Part shown: piece by piece, positions 1 to 5,723 of the stretch
How positions within the stretch are numbered: the stretch's first letter is position 1
Layout: every line of letters starts with the position of its first letter
Notes under the pieces: model-generated
What the model was told of the DNA's origin: nothing
What the model saw: the letters and a program-made list of their open reading frames with translations, nothing else
The model's database searches: none
Made by a program: the position numbers and the translations under genes
NCBI GenBank assembly: GCA_028869975.1
Contig: JAGWQR010000097.1
Span: forward strand, 1-6,467
DNA length: 6,467 bases
Reading direction: 5' to 3'
Source of the DNA: Alphaproteobacteria bacterium
GTDB lineage: Bacteria > Pseudomonadota > Alphaproteobacteria > Sphingomonadales > Sphingomonadaceae

Positions 1-35
1 ACGTGCCGCCAGTTCTCCACGAAGGCGAACCTCAC
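1..35 (-). CDS. IS3-family transposase OrfB, first codons only (cut by window edge)
   Basis: A GTG at 35-33 overlaps the orfA stop codon and opens a frame translating as VRFAFVENWRH before the window ends. This is the usual start of the rve (DDE integrase core) subunit of this IS3 subgroup, where OrfB begins just after or overlapping the orfA stop and is mostly translated by frameshifting from orfA. Only about 11 residues are visible, so the DDE catalytic residues cannot be assessed. Identification depends on its position relative to orfA and the slippery site. Confidence 0.6.
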   Translation of the reverse strand, partial: MRFAFVENWRH

Positions 36-294
36 GGCCGCTGGCTCGCGAAGAACTGCGTGGCCTTTTTTAAAATGCCCCTCTCCTCCTTCAGTACGCG
101 GTTCTCCAGGCGCAGCCGCTCGTTCTCCCGAGCCAAATCAGCCTGCGGTGCGGCGCTCGGATCGGCAGGGCGGTAATGCGAAATCCACTTGCGAGCTTTA
201 AACGCTCAAGTGACCGGCACAAAACCGTTACAAGTCCACAGCCGTTGTGCTCCGTGATGGCTCCGCGCCTGAGCCTGTTGCTCAACTCATGCAA
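32..294 (-). pseudogene. IS3-family transposase OrfA, degenerate
   Basis: OrfA is the helix-turn-helix and leucine-zipper subunit that forms the N-terminal part of the IS3-family OrfAB transposase. The C-terminal 52 residues are clear in one frame from about 190 to 35: they begin KWISHYRPADP, continue through a zipper (LARENERLRLENRVLKEE) and end LKKATQFFASQRP before TGA at 32-34. Upstream of 190 the frame meets a TGA at 206-208, and the expected helix-turn-helix does not continue in it. Fragments that could be the HTH lie in the other two frames between about 294 and 195, so at least one frameshift separates the halves. The start near 294 (a TTG codon) is a guess from the usual size of this protein, about 85 to 100 residues. 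The gene is therefore called broken. A sequencing error could mimic this but would need more than one event if my HTH reading is right. Confidence 0.65.
65..71 (-). promoter_or_regulatory. A AAA AAG programmed -1 frameshift signal of the IS3 element
   Basis: The minus strand reads TTA AAA AAG in the orfA frame, so the A6G heptamer is in the correct phase (A AAA AAG) for programmed -1 slippage, as used by many IS3-family elements to make the OrfAB fusion transposase. After a -1 slip the reading frame continues without a stop (GHAVLREPAAVRFAFVENWRH) into orfB at the left edge. This shows the decoding site is preserved although orfA upstream is damaged. Confidence 0.7.
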
Positions 295-330
295 ATCGAC
301 CTAACCAACGAAACGGCTCTAATCGCTACT

Positions 331-354
331 GGATGAAACTTCAGTGGCAGATCA
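331..354 (-). repeat. Probable IS3-family terminal inverted repeat (left end)
   Basis: Read on the minus strand from 354, the sequence begins TGATCTGCCACTGAAGTTTC, consistent with the TG...CA ends of IS3-family elements. It abuts the coding sequence of the upstream hydrolase gene and carries in-frame the TGA used as that gene's stop codon. The matching right repeat is not in the window, so the call rests on position and the 5'-TG only. Confidence 0.55.
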
Positions 355-3271
355 GTGTCACTGGGCCGAGCAACCCGTTCTGCTGGACATGACGCGGGCC
401 GCCGGGGGGTGCCGCTCCGGGTTGCATCCCGGTCATCCCCGGCGGGCCATCAACAAGATCGCGATCGGCGGGAGCCTTGGCGGTTGGCGGCGGTGGCGGG
501 CCGCCTCCTGCTCCCGGCGCGCCTTCGGGCGGCTTGAACCCGATATTTTCGATATGCTCAGCAATCAGCCGATTGTTGAGTGGGGACGCCACAAGGATTT
601 CGATGCTGTTGCTGCCCGGCATGAGCCAGCGACTGATCTCAATCTCTAATGTGAAGGGGTTGACGATCTGGGTGGGGCCGCGATTGACAATGATTGCCGC
701 CGTCCCTCCTACCGCACCAAGGCTTAGTCTGGCGCGCATGGGGGCTTGGTCAAGGGTGAGCTTTGTCGTGTAGTGCGCCGTGCCCGCCATGCCCTTGCGG
801 TTCGGCAGTTCCGACCAGGGGACAAGTGCATTCATATGGAGCTGTGCAAAATCATGATCGGTCGCGTTCGGCGTGGGGCCGGGCCGCCAATCATCCAGCC
901 CGACTTGCCAGCCGGTGAGAGTGATGCTCTGACGTGGCGGTGCAGGCGTTAGCGTTGGCAGCGCGCCCCGCAATGGCGCGCGCGCAATGATGATCGCTGC
1001 TGACTCATTGGGACTGAGCATGAGCCGGAAATGCACACTGACGCCGGATTGCGAAGAGCGAGCGATCTCACGGACCTCCCCCGACCAGAGATCAATCTGA
1101 TAGGGAGTTCCGGTGCTGTGAATGCCGAGCGTCTGTTCGGTGGGCACGTCGCTGTCATTGAGCAGGAAATAGATGTCGTGCGAAGCCGAGCGCCGATGGA
1201 TGGCAAGCAGCCGGTGTGGCGCACTCATAGTAAGCGCACTCTCCACACCGAGCGCGGCCAGCGCGGCGGGCACATCATGTTGTGGGTCAACGCGCCGGAC
1301 ATTGGGGAGCGCCTGCAATCGCACCATGATCGCCTTCACTTGCGCGTCCGACGTTTGATGATCCTTCCACCCCCGCGTGCGCTGCGGCACGCCGCCGACG
1401 ATCACGATTGGCAATCCGGCACGTGCAAAGCCGAGCAACTTCTCCGCAACCGACACATCAATCGCCTCCACTGCATTGAGCACGAGCGCGCGATAAGCCG
1501 GCCCCTCGGGACACAGCCGCCCGCCCGCCACATGCATCTGCGGCCAATCGAACAGCTCCATCGCCGGATAGTTGAAGGTATAACCCGCATGGAGCACCGC
1601 CTGGCTGGTGAGCGGCGCGCCCAGCACCGCCAGATCGCAGGTGTTCTGCCCCTGCCGCAGCAGATGCTGCATCCGGCCAATCGCGGCGGTCATCCCCGGA
1701 GCCATCACCCAGTTGGGATCACGCGGTCCCCAGTCATTGCCAATCGAGCGCCCGAATGCCGAAAAACCCGGCCAGGTCGCGCCCGGGGCATCTTCATAAG
1801 AGAAACCATGCAGCATCATTTGGTTGGCGCCGCCGATCATATCACGCTGGAGCATGTAGATCAGGTCGCGCCAGGTCGCGACATGTGCCTGTCCTTTGAC
1901 GAATGTGCCTGCCTCGTCAGAGAGCAGCTTTGAGCCCGCCACATCACGCCCCGCCGCCATCCGCCGCCAGCCATGAATGTCGTTGCCGTTGTCACCCTCA
2001 GGGATGGCCGCGACCGCCGCCGCCAGCCCGGAATTGATGTCGCCGCCGGTCGGTTGCACGCGAAACTTCATGCCATAGCGCGCGGCCCAGGTGTTGAGCC
2101 CCTTAATCCGGTAATCGACATACATGGCGTTGAGCACGGTGTTGACATCATGGCGCAGGCGCGCGGCATCGACATCGGCGAACCTGAACAGCACCGGCCT
2201 GCCACCCCCGCCGATCATATCGTCAAATGTTAATGCGCGCGAGACGAGCAGCGCGAGATAGGGCGTGAGATCATAACCCGCGCGCCGCACAAATTCGCGC
2301 AGCAGCGTCGGTGTCCAGGGGCATGTGACCGAAAGTTCGATCGAATCCTCGAAGAATGCCCCGCCGGTGCGCCGCAGCAGAGCCTTGATGCGGTCTTTAA
2401 GCAGGTGCGTTTCCCAAAAGCGGGTAAGCGCCTGCACGGCTGTCGGGCCATAAATATCGAGCACATAGGGCGTCGGGTGCGCAAGCATTGACGTGACCTT
2501 GTTCATCCCGAACATATTCTGGATTTGCCCGGTGCCGCGCTGCCAGAAGCTTAAGACCAGCCATTTTCCACCCTCCGGTGCGCGCCAGTTGAGCACGTCC
2601 CGCGTAATATAGCCAGTGAGGTCGATCAAACTGGCCGCGTCGAGCAGCGGCGGCGCGCCTGCCTTCTCCTCAAGCACCCGGAAGGCCTGCACCGCAATGA
2701 GTTCGGGCGTGACCGGCGGATGCTCGTTCTGCACCGCGAGCCAGCCCGAAGGTCGGGGCTGCACCGGCGGCGGCACCGCACCCGAAAAGGCCGCGCCACC
2801 CTCGACGTGCGCCAGTCCATGCACCAGCTCTTTGGCGGCGGCGTCATCATCGGGCACAACACCGGGCACGCCGGTCGGCCAGTGTGGGCCAACGGTGAGC
2901 GAGGCGGCAATGCCCTTTGCAGCGGCTTCCTCAAGCGCCGCTTCCACCCCCGCAATCCAGCGCGGCGTCGCCCAGCCAAATTCCTTGGGGTCAATCGGCA
3001 CCTGGATGCTGTCGCGGACATCGGCGATTTCAAAGCCACCGAACCCGGCATCGGCGATGATTCCGGCTTCGCGCCTGACCACTTCCGGGTTAATCGTGCC
3101 GCCGGGCCACCACCAGCGGATTTGCGGGCGTGAAGATTTGGGCGGGTTGCGCATCGCGGCGACCAGATCATCGGCGGTGCCCGTGCTGGCCAGCCCATTG
3201 CTGAATGGCACCAGCGGCGACAGTCCAGCCGCACCGGTTGCCTTGATCAAGTCCCGCCGGTTGATCGTCAT
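341..3271 (-). CDS. Tat-exported GH106-like glycoside hydrolase (probable alpha-L-rhamnosidase), 3' end replaced by IS sequence
   Basis: A 976-residue protein likely to release terminal alpha-L-rhamnose in the periplasm or at the cell surface. Residues 1-30 look like a twin-arginine signal (NRRDLIK at 4-10, then a weakly hydrophobic stretch). The catalytic region starts with RPQIRWWWPGG (48-58), typical of GH106, and continues with FFEDSIEL (306-313) and LLSDEAG (449-455). E312 and E453 are candidate active-site acids by position only. GGANQMMLHGFSY (480-491) is another GH106-like block. A C-terminal jelly-roll/sugar-binding-like part (about 780-910) is followed by a Pro/Gly-rich linker (914-959) and a terminal GLLGPV (966-971). 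Start: AGGAG lies five bases upstream of this ATG. The gene follows the PepSY gene by 25 bases. The last residues, about LICH plus the TGA, come from the abutting IS terminus, so only a few native residues appear lost. GH106 membership is strong; rhamnose specificity is inferred from the family. Confidence 0.85.
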   Translation of the reverse strand: MTINRRDLIKATGAAGLSPLVPFSNGLASTGTADDLVAAMRNPPKSSRPQIRWWWPGGTINPEVVRREAGIIADAGFGGFEIADVRDSIQVPIDPKEFGWATPRWIAGVEAALEEAAAKGIAASLTVGPHWPTGVPGVVPDDDAAAKELVHGLAHVEGGAAFSGAVPPPVQPRPSGWLAVQNEHPPVTPELIAVQAFRVLEEKAGAPPLLDAASLIDLTGYITRDVLNWRAPEGGKWLVLSFWQRGTGQIQNMFGMNKVTSMLAHPTPYVLDIYGPTAVQALTRFWETHLLKDRIKALLRRTGGAFFEDSIELSVTCPWTPTLLREFVRRAGYDLTPYLALLVSRALTFDDMIGGGGRPVLFRFADVDAARLRHDVNTVLNAMYVDYRIKGLNTWAARYGMKFRVQPTGGDINSGLAAAVAAIPEGDNGNDIHGWRRMAAGRDVAGSKLLSDEAGTFVKGQAHVATWRDLIYMLQRDMIGGANQMMLHGFSYEDAPGATWPGFSAFGRSIGNDWGPRDPNWVMAPGMTAAIGRMQHLLRQGQNTCDLAVLGAPLTSQAVLHAGYTFNYPAMELFDWPQMHVAGGRLCPEGPAYRALVLNAVEAIDVSVAEKLLGFARAGLPIVIVGGVPQRTRGWKDHQTSDAQVKAIMVRLQALPNVRRVDPQHDVPAALAALGVESALTMSAPHRLLAIHRRSASHDIYFLLNDSDVPTEQTLGIHSTGTPYQIDLWSGEVREIARSSQSGVSVHFRLMLSPNESAAIIIARAPLRGALPTLTPAPPRQSITLTGWQVGLDDWRPGPTPNATDHDFAQLHMNALVPWSELPNRKGMAGTAHYTTKLTLDQAPMRARLSLGAVGGTAAIIVNRGPTQIVNPFTLEIEISRWLMPGSNSIEILVASPLNNRLIAEHIENIGFKPPEGAPGAGGGPPPPPTAKAPADRDLVDGPPGMTGMQPGAAPPGGPRHVQQNGLLGPVTLICH

Positions 3272-3276
3272 TTTTG

Positions 3277-3281
3277 CTCCT
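3277..3281 (-). promoter_or_regulatory. Ribosome binding site of the GH106-like gene
   Basis: AGGAG on the minus strand ends five bases before the ATG at 3271-3269. It is the clearest Shine-Dalgarno in the window and fixes the start of the hydrolase just ahead of its Tat signal. Confidence 0.75.
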
Positions 3282-3296
3282 ATGCTGCGCGCTTGA

Positions 3297-3689
3297 TTAC
3301 CGATCCCAGAAAAATTTCAGCCGCCCCGATTTGCGCCGTTGCTGGTACATCTTGATGTACATCCACATGCCCGAGATCGCGAAAAACAGCAGCGTCAGCC
3401 CAATCACCATGCTAATCAACTGCCCTACCGGTCCGAACATCTCGCCGTTATGCAGCCGCAACAGCAAATGGTGCAGCCAGATCGGGTCGGGTTTGCTATC
3501 ACCCGGATGTGTGCTGATATTGGGTGGACGCGCGCCCGGTTGTGACCCGCCGGGCCCGGCAAGCCCAGGTGAGGGCTTGCCAATCCCCTTGCTGATCCAT
3601 TGCTCGGCAGTCAGGGCGATGCCTGTACCCGCGACAAAGATCAGCAATAGCGAGAAGATGATGCCCAGCCAGCGGTGCCATTTACGCAT
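3297..3689 (-). CDS. Small PepSY-associated transmembrane protein
   Basis: A 130-residue inner-membrane protein related to PepSY-associated TM proteins. WHRWLGIIFSLLLIFVAGTG (4-23) is the typical first segment, with a membrane helix at about 8-27. A periplasmic loop follows (28-80), rich in Pro and Gly between 38 and 66. LHNGEMFG (79-86) leads into a second helix at about 88-113 ending in SGMWMYIKMY, and the tail is basic (QQRRKSGRLKFFWDR). Full-length family members usually have more helices and one or more PepSY domains; this one is reduced to a two-helix unit with no PepSY domain that I can see. H5 and H80 are the conserved-looking histidines. Relatives are linked with iron uptake, reductase or peptidase-control roles, none shown here. 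The gene starts 15 bases after the SDR stop, and a GAGGA overlapping that stop may serve as its ribosome binding site. The call is good at family level; function is unknown. Confidence 0.8.
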   Translation of the reverse strand: MRKWHRWLGIIFSLLLIFVAGTGIALTAEQWISKGIGKPSPGLAGPGGSQPGARPPNISTHPGDSKPDPIWLHHLLLRLHNGEMFGPVGQLISMVIGLTLLFFAISGMWMYIKMYQQRRKSGRLKFFWDR

Positions 3690-3704
3690 AATGAATATCC
3701 ATCC

Positions 3705-4421
3705 TCACCACGCCGTCGCGCCGGCATCGATAGCTATGTCCGCGCCGGTCACATACCCGGCTTCATCCGAGGCAAGCCAGGTGGCGCAATAGGCAATATC
3801 TCGTGGATCGCCCAGCCGCTTGATCATGTTCTTGGCGAGTACCTGCGCTTTGAACGCCGGATCGCGCGCGAGATGATCGCGCGTCGCCGCTGTCTGAATG
3901 AAGCCCGGCGCAATCGTGTTGGCGCGAATGCCATGCGGCGCACCCTCCATTGCCAGTTGCCGCGTCATCGCCAGCACCCCGCCTTTGCCCGCACAATGCG
4001 CGAGCGCGGGAGAGCCTTCGAGTGCATGATGCGCATTAGCCGAGGCGAAGTTGATGATGCTCGCCGCCCCGCTCGCTTTCAGCATTGGCCAGAGCGCGCG
4101 GGTAATCAGGAACACAATATCAATCTCGCCGCGCAATGTTTCCTGCCACTGCGCATAGCTCATCGCTTCGATCCATTGGAAATGGGCGAAGGCTGCGGCG
4201 TTGACGAGAATGTCCAGTTTGATATGCTCGCGCGTAATGTCGGCGGCGAGTGCCGTCACCGCCGCCTCATCGAGCAGATCGCACTGTCGCACATCCCCAG
4301 CGCGATCAACCGGAATCACGGTTGCGCCTGCTTCCGCAAACATCGCCGCACAGCCATGCCCGATGCCGTTGGCGGCACCGGTGACGAGCGCAATCTTGCC
4401 CTGAAGACGTTTGGAACTCAT
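3705..4421 (-). CDS. Short-chain dehydrogenase/reductase with substituted catalytic residues
   Basis: A 238-residue classical-length SDR, probably cytoplasmic (no signal peptide). The Rossmann motif TGAANGIG is at 14-21. D39 at the end of the second beta strand suggests NAD(H) preference. The NNAG motif is NAAA (74-77), and PG at 172-173 is conserved. The catalytic serine is S127 and the lysine K146, but the tyrosine of YxxxK is H142 (HCAGK, codon CAT), and the position of the active-site Asn in helix E appears to be E99 (RGEIDIVF). Only two of the usual Asn-Ser-Tyr-Lys tetrad therefore remain, although the frame and fold motifs are intact, which argues against simple decay. The start ATG overlaps the stop of the EF-hand gene (ATGA), so translation is probably coupled. 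In a rhamnose locus an L-rhamnose 1-dehydrogenase-like role is possible, as is action on the aglycone; neither can be decided from sequence. Confidence 0.88.
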   Translation of the reverse strand: MSSKRLQGKIALVTGAANGIGHGCAAMFAEAGATVIPVDRAGDVRQCDLLDEAAVTALAADITREHIKLDILVNAAAFAHFQWIEAMSYAQWQETLRGEIDIVFLITRALWPMLKASGAASIINFASANAHHALEGSPALAHCAGKGGVLAMTRQLAMEGAPHGIRANTIAPGFIQTAATRDHLARDPAFKAQVLAKNMIKRLGDPRDIAYCATWLASDEAGYVTGADIAIDAGATAW

Positions 4422-4804
4422 TGCGGCGGTGGCCCCGGTGGCGGGCCATTTTTCATCTTCGCGCTCATCATTTTGTCAAACGCCTTGAATTCCTCAACCG
4501 TCAGCTTGCCATCGCCATTGATGTCGATACCCCTGGGCGCGGCGTTGGTATCATAATCTTCCTGCGTTACATAGCCACGCCCCTTCTCGAACATGTTGAA
4601 CGAGGACCAGGGCAGCCCGGCGGCGGCCCATTCGGCGCGACTCATCTGGCCATCATGGTTCGTGTCAACCGCCTGCACCACCGGCGTAAAATCAGGATTG
4701 CCGGGCAGGCGTGTCCATCGATGTTTGGGGGTGCTGGCCTCCCGCCGGACAGTTGAACACGCGCCCAAACTGCAACATACTAAAATTGCCAACGCCAGCC
4801 TCAC
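4418..4804 (-). CDS. EF-hand lipoprotein
   Basis: A 128-residue calcium-binding protein predicted to be anchored in the envelope. The N-terminus MRLALAILVCCSLGAC is a lipoprotein signal with lipobox LGAC and lipidated Cys16. Two full 12-residue EF-hand loops are visible: D47-E58 (DTNHDGQMSRAE) and D94-E105 (DINGDGKLTVEE). Between them F72-D83 (FEKGRGYVTQED) has EF-hand spacing and the central Gly but lacks the acidic ligands at positions 1, 3 and 5, so it looks like a degenerate hand. The tail is Pro-rich (PPPGPPPQ). The start is GTG, overlapping the upstream gene's TGA (GTGA), with AGGA nine bases before it. The protein might act as a calcium-dependent partner or sensor for envelope enzymes; GH106 enzymes are known to use calcium, but a link is inference. 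Confidence 0.85.
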   Translation of the reverse strand: MRLALAILVCCSLGACSTVRREASTPKHRWTRLPGNPDFTPVVQAVDTNHDGQMSRAEWAAAGLPWSSFNMFEKGRGYVTQEDYDTNAAPRGIDINGDGKLTVEEFKAFDKMMSAKMKNGPPPGPPPQ

Positions 4805-5709
4805 TTGGGGATTTCCTGATCGCAGTTGCAGTTATTATAGGTGTCGCCGAACGTGTAATAAGGCCGGGGCAGATTGGGCCAGATAACGCTGGCGCGTTGC
4901 GGGCTATAGGGCTTGTAGCTGAAGATCGGTTTCTTGAAGCCCGGCGGCATCGCGCCTCCCATCCGCTCACCTGCCTCGCCATTCGTCGGCCTGAGCGGTT
5001 CACGCAAGGCGAGCGCGCCAAGCTGCCCGTTCAAGCGCTCAAGCATCGAATCAGGCAAAGTGGGCGTGAAATCATACGCCATTTGCAGGTGCCAGATTTT
5101 CCAGACACCATCTTCTTTCACAAAATCACCGCCATATTTCTCCCAGAAGAAGATTGATTGCAGCTTGATCTTGCCGTTCACATAAATTGGCATCACGCCC
5201 ATACCCGGCGAATACCAGGCGCCCTGCGCGGTCTTGCCGTCTCCCGAAATCTCAACCATCATCGTCGTGCTGGTGTGCATCACCCATTCGGCGCCCGCGC
5301 CATAATTTTCGGGCACGTCTTTCACCGTCGGGTCAACTTTAGCAAGATTTTTTACCCCCGCCTCAGCATCGCTATGGCTTTTCATGCCATAGGCGTTGCG
5401 CACGGTCTCAAGACCATACATCACCCAATCGGGTGAGCCGAAGGTGGCGGTGGAGGCGTATTTGCCCGCGCGCGAGACCCAGTAATTGTCGAGCTCTTCA
5501 AGATTGCGCCCGGCCGCGTGCATATATTCATGGCGGCTCATCAGATTCTGGATGGCCCAACTATCAGCCGCGCGCTCGCCATCTGAAATGGTCGGGCGTC
5601 CCCTGGCGACGGCGTCATGGGTTTGCAATGGTGCAATGGACAGGTTCTGCGCCGAGGTGCCCGTAGCGAGCATGGTCGCGGCAAAGCCGAGCAATTTGAT
5701 CATTTTCAT
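4801..5709 (-). CDS. Secreted NTF2/SnoaL-like protein
   Basis: A 302-residue exported protein. The start at 5709 is preferred over one 45 bases upstream because AAGGA lies seven bases before it and the Sec signal begins there: MKMIKLLGFAATMLATGTSA, probable cleavage after A20. Residues about 45-215 resemble the NTF2-like/SnoaL cone fold: an N-terminal helix (AIQNLMSRHEYMHAAGR, 52-68), DNYW (74-77), and the strands FFWEKYGGDFVKEDGVWKIWHLQMAY (187-212), typical of the family's last sheet. Candidate pocket residues are H60, Y62, D74 and H145, not verified. The segment 215-302 is an extension beyond the fold, with NCNC at 292-295 near the C-terminus. Family members include lyases, isomerases, hydratases and non-enzymatic binding proteins, so the reaction cannot be named. 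It starts 14 bases after the receptor stop and overlaps the EF-hand gene by four bases. A role on the aglycone or sugar product in the periplasm is inference. Confidence 0.8.
   Translation of the reverse strand: MKMIKLLGFAATMLATGTSAQNLSIAPLQTHDAVARGRPTISDGERAADSWAIQNLMSRHEYMHAAGRNLEELDNYWVSRAGKYASTATFGSPDWVMYGLETVRNAYGMKSHSDAEAGVKNLAKVDPTVKDVPENYGAGAEWVMHTSTTMMVEISGDGKTAQGAWYSPGMGVMPIYVNGKIKLQSIFFWEKYGGDFVKEDGVWKIWHLQMAYDFTPTLPDSMLERLNGQLGALALREPLRPTNGEAGERMGGAMPPGFKKPIFSYKPYSPQRASVIWPNLPRPYYTFGDTYNNCNCDQEIPK
4814..4817 (-). promoter_or_regulatory. Ribosome binding site supporting the GTG start of the EF-hand lipoprotein
   Basis: AGGA on the minus strand lies nine bases before the GTG at 4804-4802, inside the end of the preceding gene. 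Together with the lipoprotein signal that begins exactly at this codon, it supports a GTG start with a four-base overlap. Confidence 0.55.
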
Positions 5710-5716
5710 AGTCCGT

Positions 5717-5721
5717 TCCTT
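5717..5721 (-). promoter_or_regulatory. Ribosome binding site deciding the start of the NTF2-like gene
   Basis: AAGGA on the minus strand, within the 14 bases between the receptor stop (5726-5724) and the ATG at 5709-5707, is well placed for that ATG. The longer reading from 5754 would overlap the receptor gene and put 15 charged or polar residues ahead of the signal peptide, so it is not favoured. A second ATG at 5703 is in frame and too close to distinguish. Confidence 0.7.
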
Positions 5722-5723
5722 TC

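Larger units (their letters stand above)
1..354 (-). mobile_element. Left end of an IS3-family insertion sequence (partial, degenerate)
   Basis: On the minus strand this stretch has the layout of the left part of an IS3-family element: a TG-starting terminus at 354, a short untranslated leader, the 3' half of orfA, an A6G slippery heptamer, the orfA stop and the first codons of orfB running off the window edge. The orfA end is very typical of the family: a leucine-zipper-like segment, then LKKATQFFASQRP and stop. The orfB start reads VRFAFVENWRH. The N-terminal half of orfA is not open in one frame, so this copy is probably inactive. The right end lies outside the window, so target-site duplication cannot be checked. 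I recognise the family but not the named element. Family assignment is firm; the exact outer boundary at 354 is inferred from the TG rule and from the truncated host gene. Confidence 0.8.

Noticed and set aside
91..294. A 67-codon minus-strand frame ending at 91
   Set aside because: It overlaps the IS3 orfA region; the recognisable OrfA residues from 190 onwards are in a different frame, so this is at most a fragment of the decayed N-terminus.
477..540. G/C-rich repeat-like stretch that might be a DNA repeat
   Set aside because: It is the codon-level trace of the Pro/Gly-rich linker of the hydrolase, with no regular repeat unit.
1031..1933. A 300-codon open frame on the plus strand
   Set aside because: It lies entirely antisense to the GH106-like gene, its translation is rich in Arg and His with no recognisable motif, and it is explained by codon bias of the high-GC gene opposite.
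3675..4556. A 293-codon open frame on the plus strand
   Set aside because: It is antisense to the SDR and the end of the EF-hand gene, crosses their boundary, and shows no domain or convincing start; a shadow frame.
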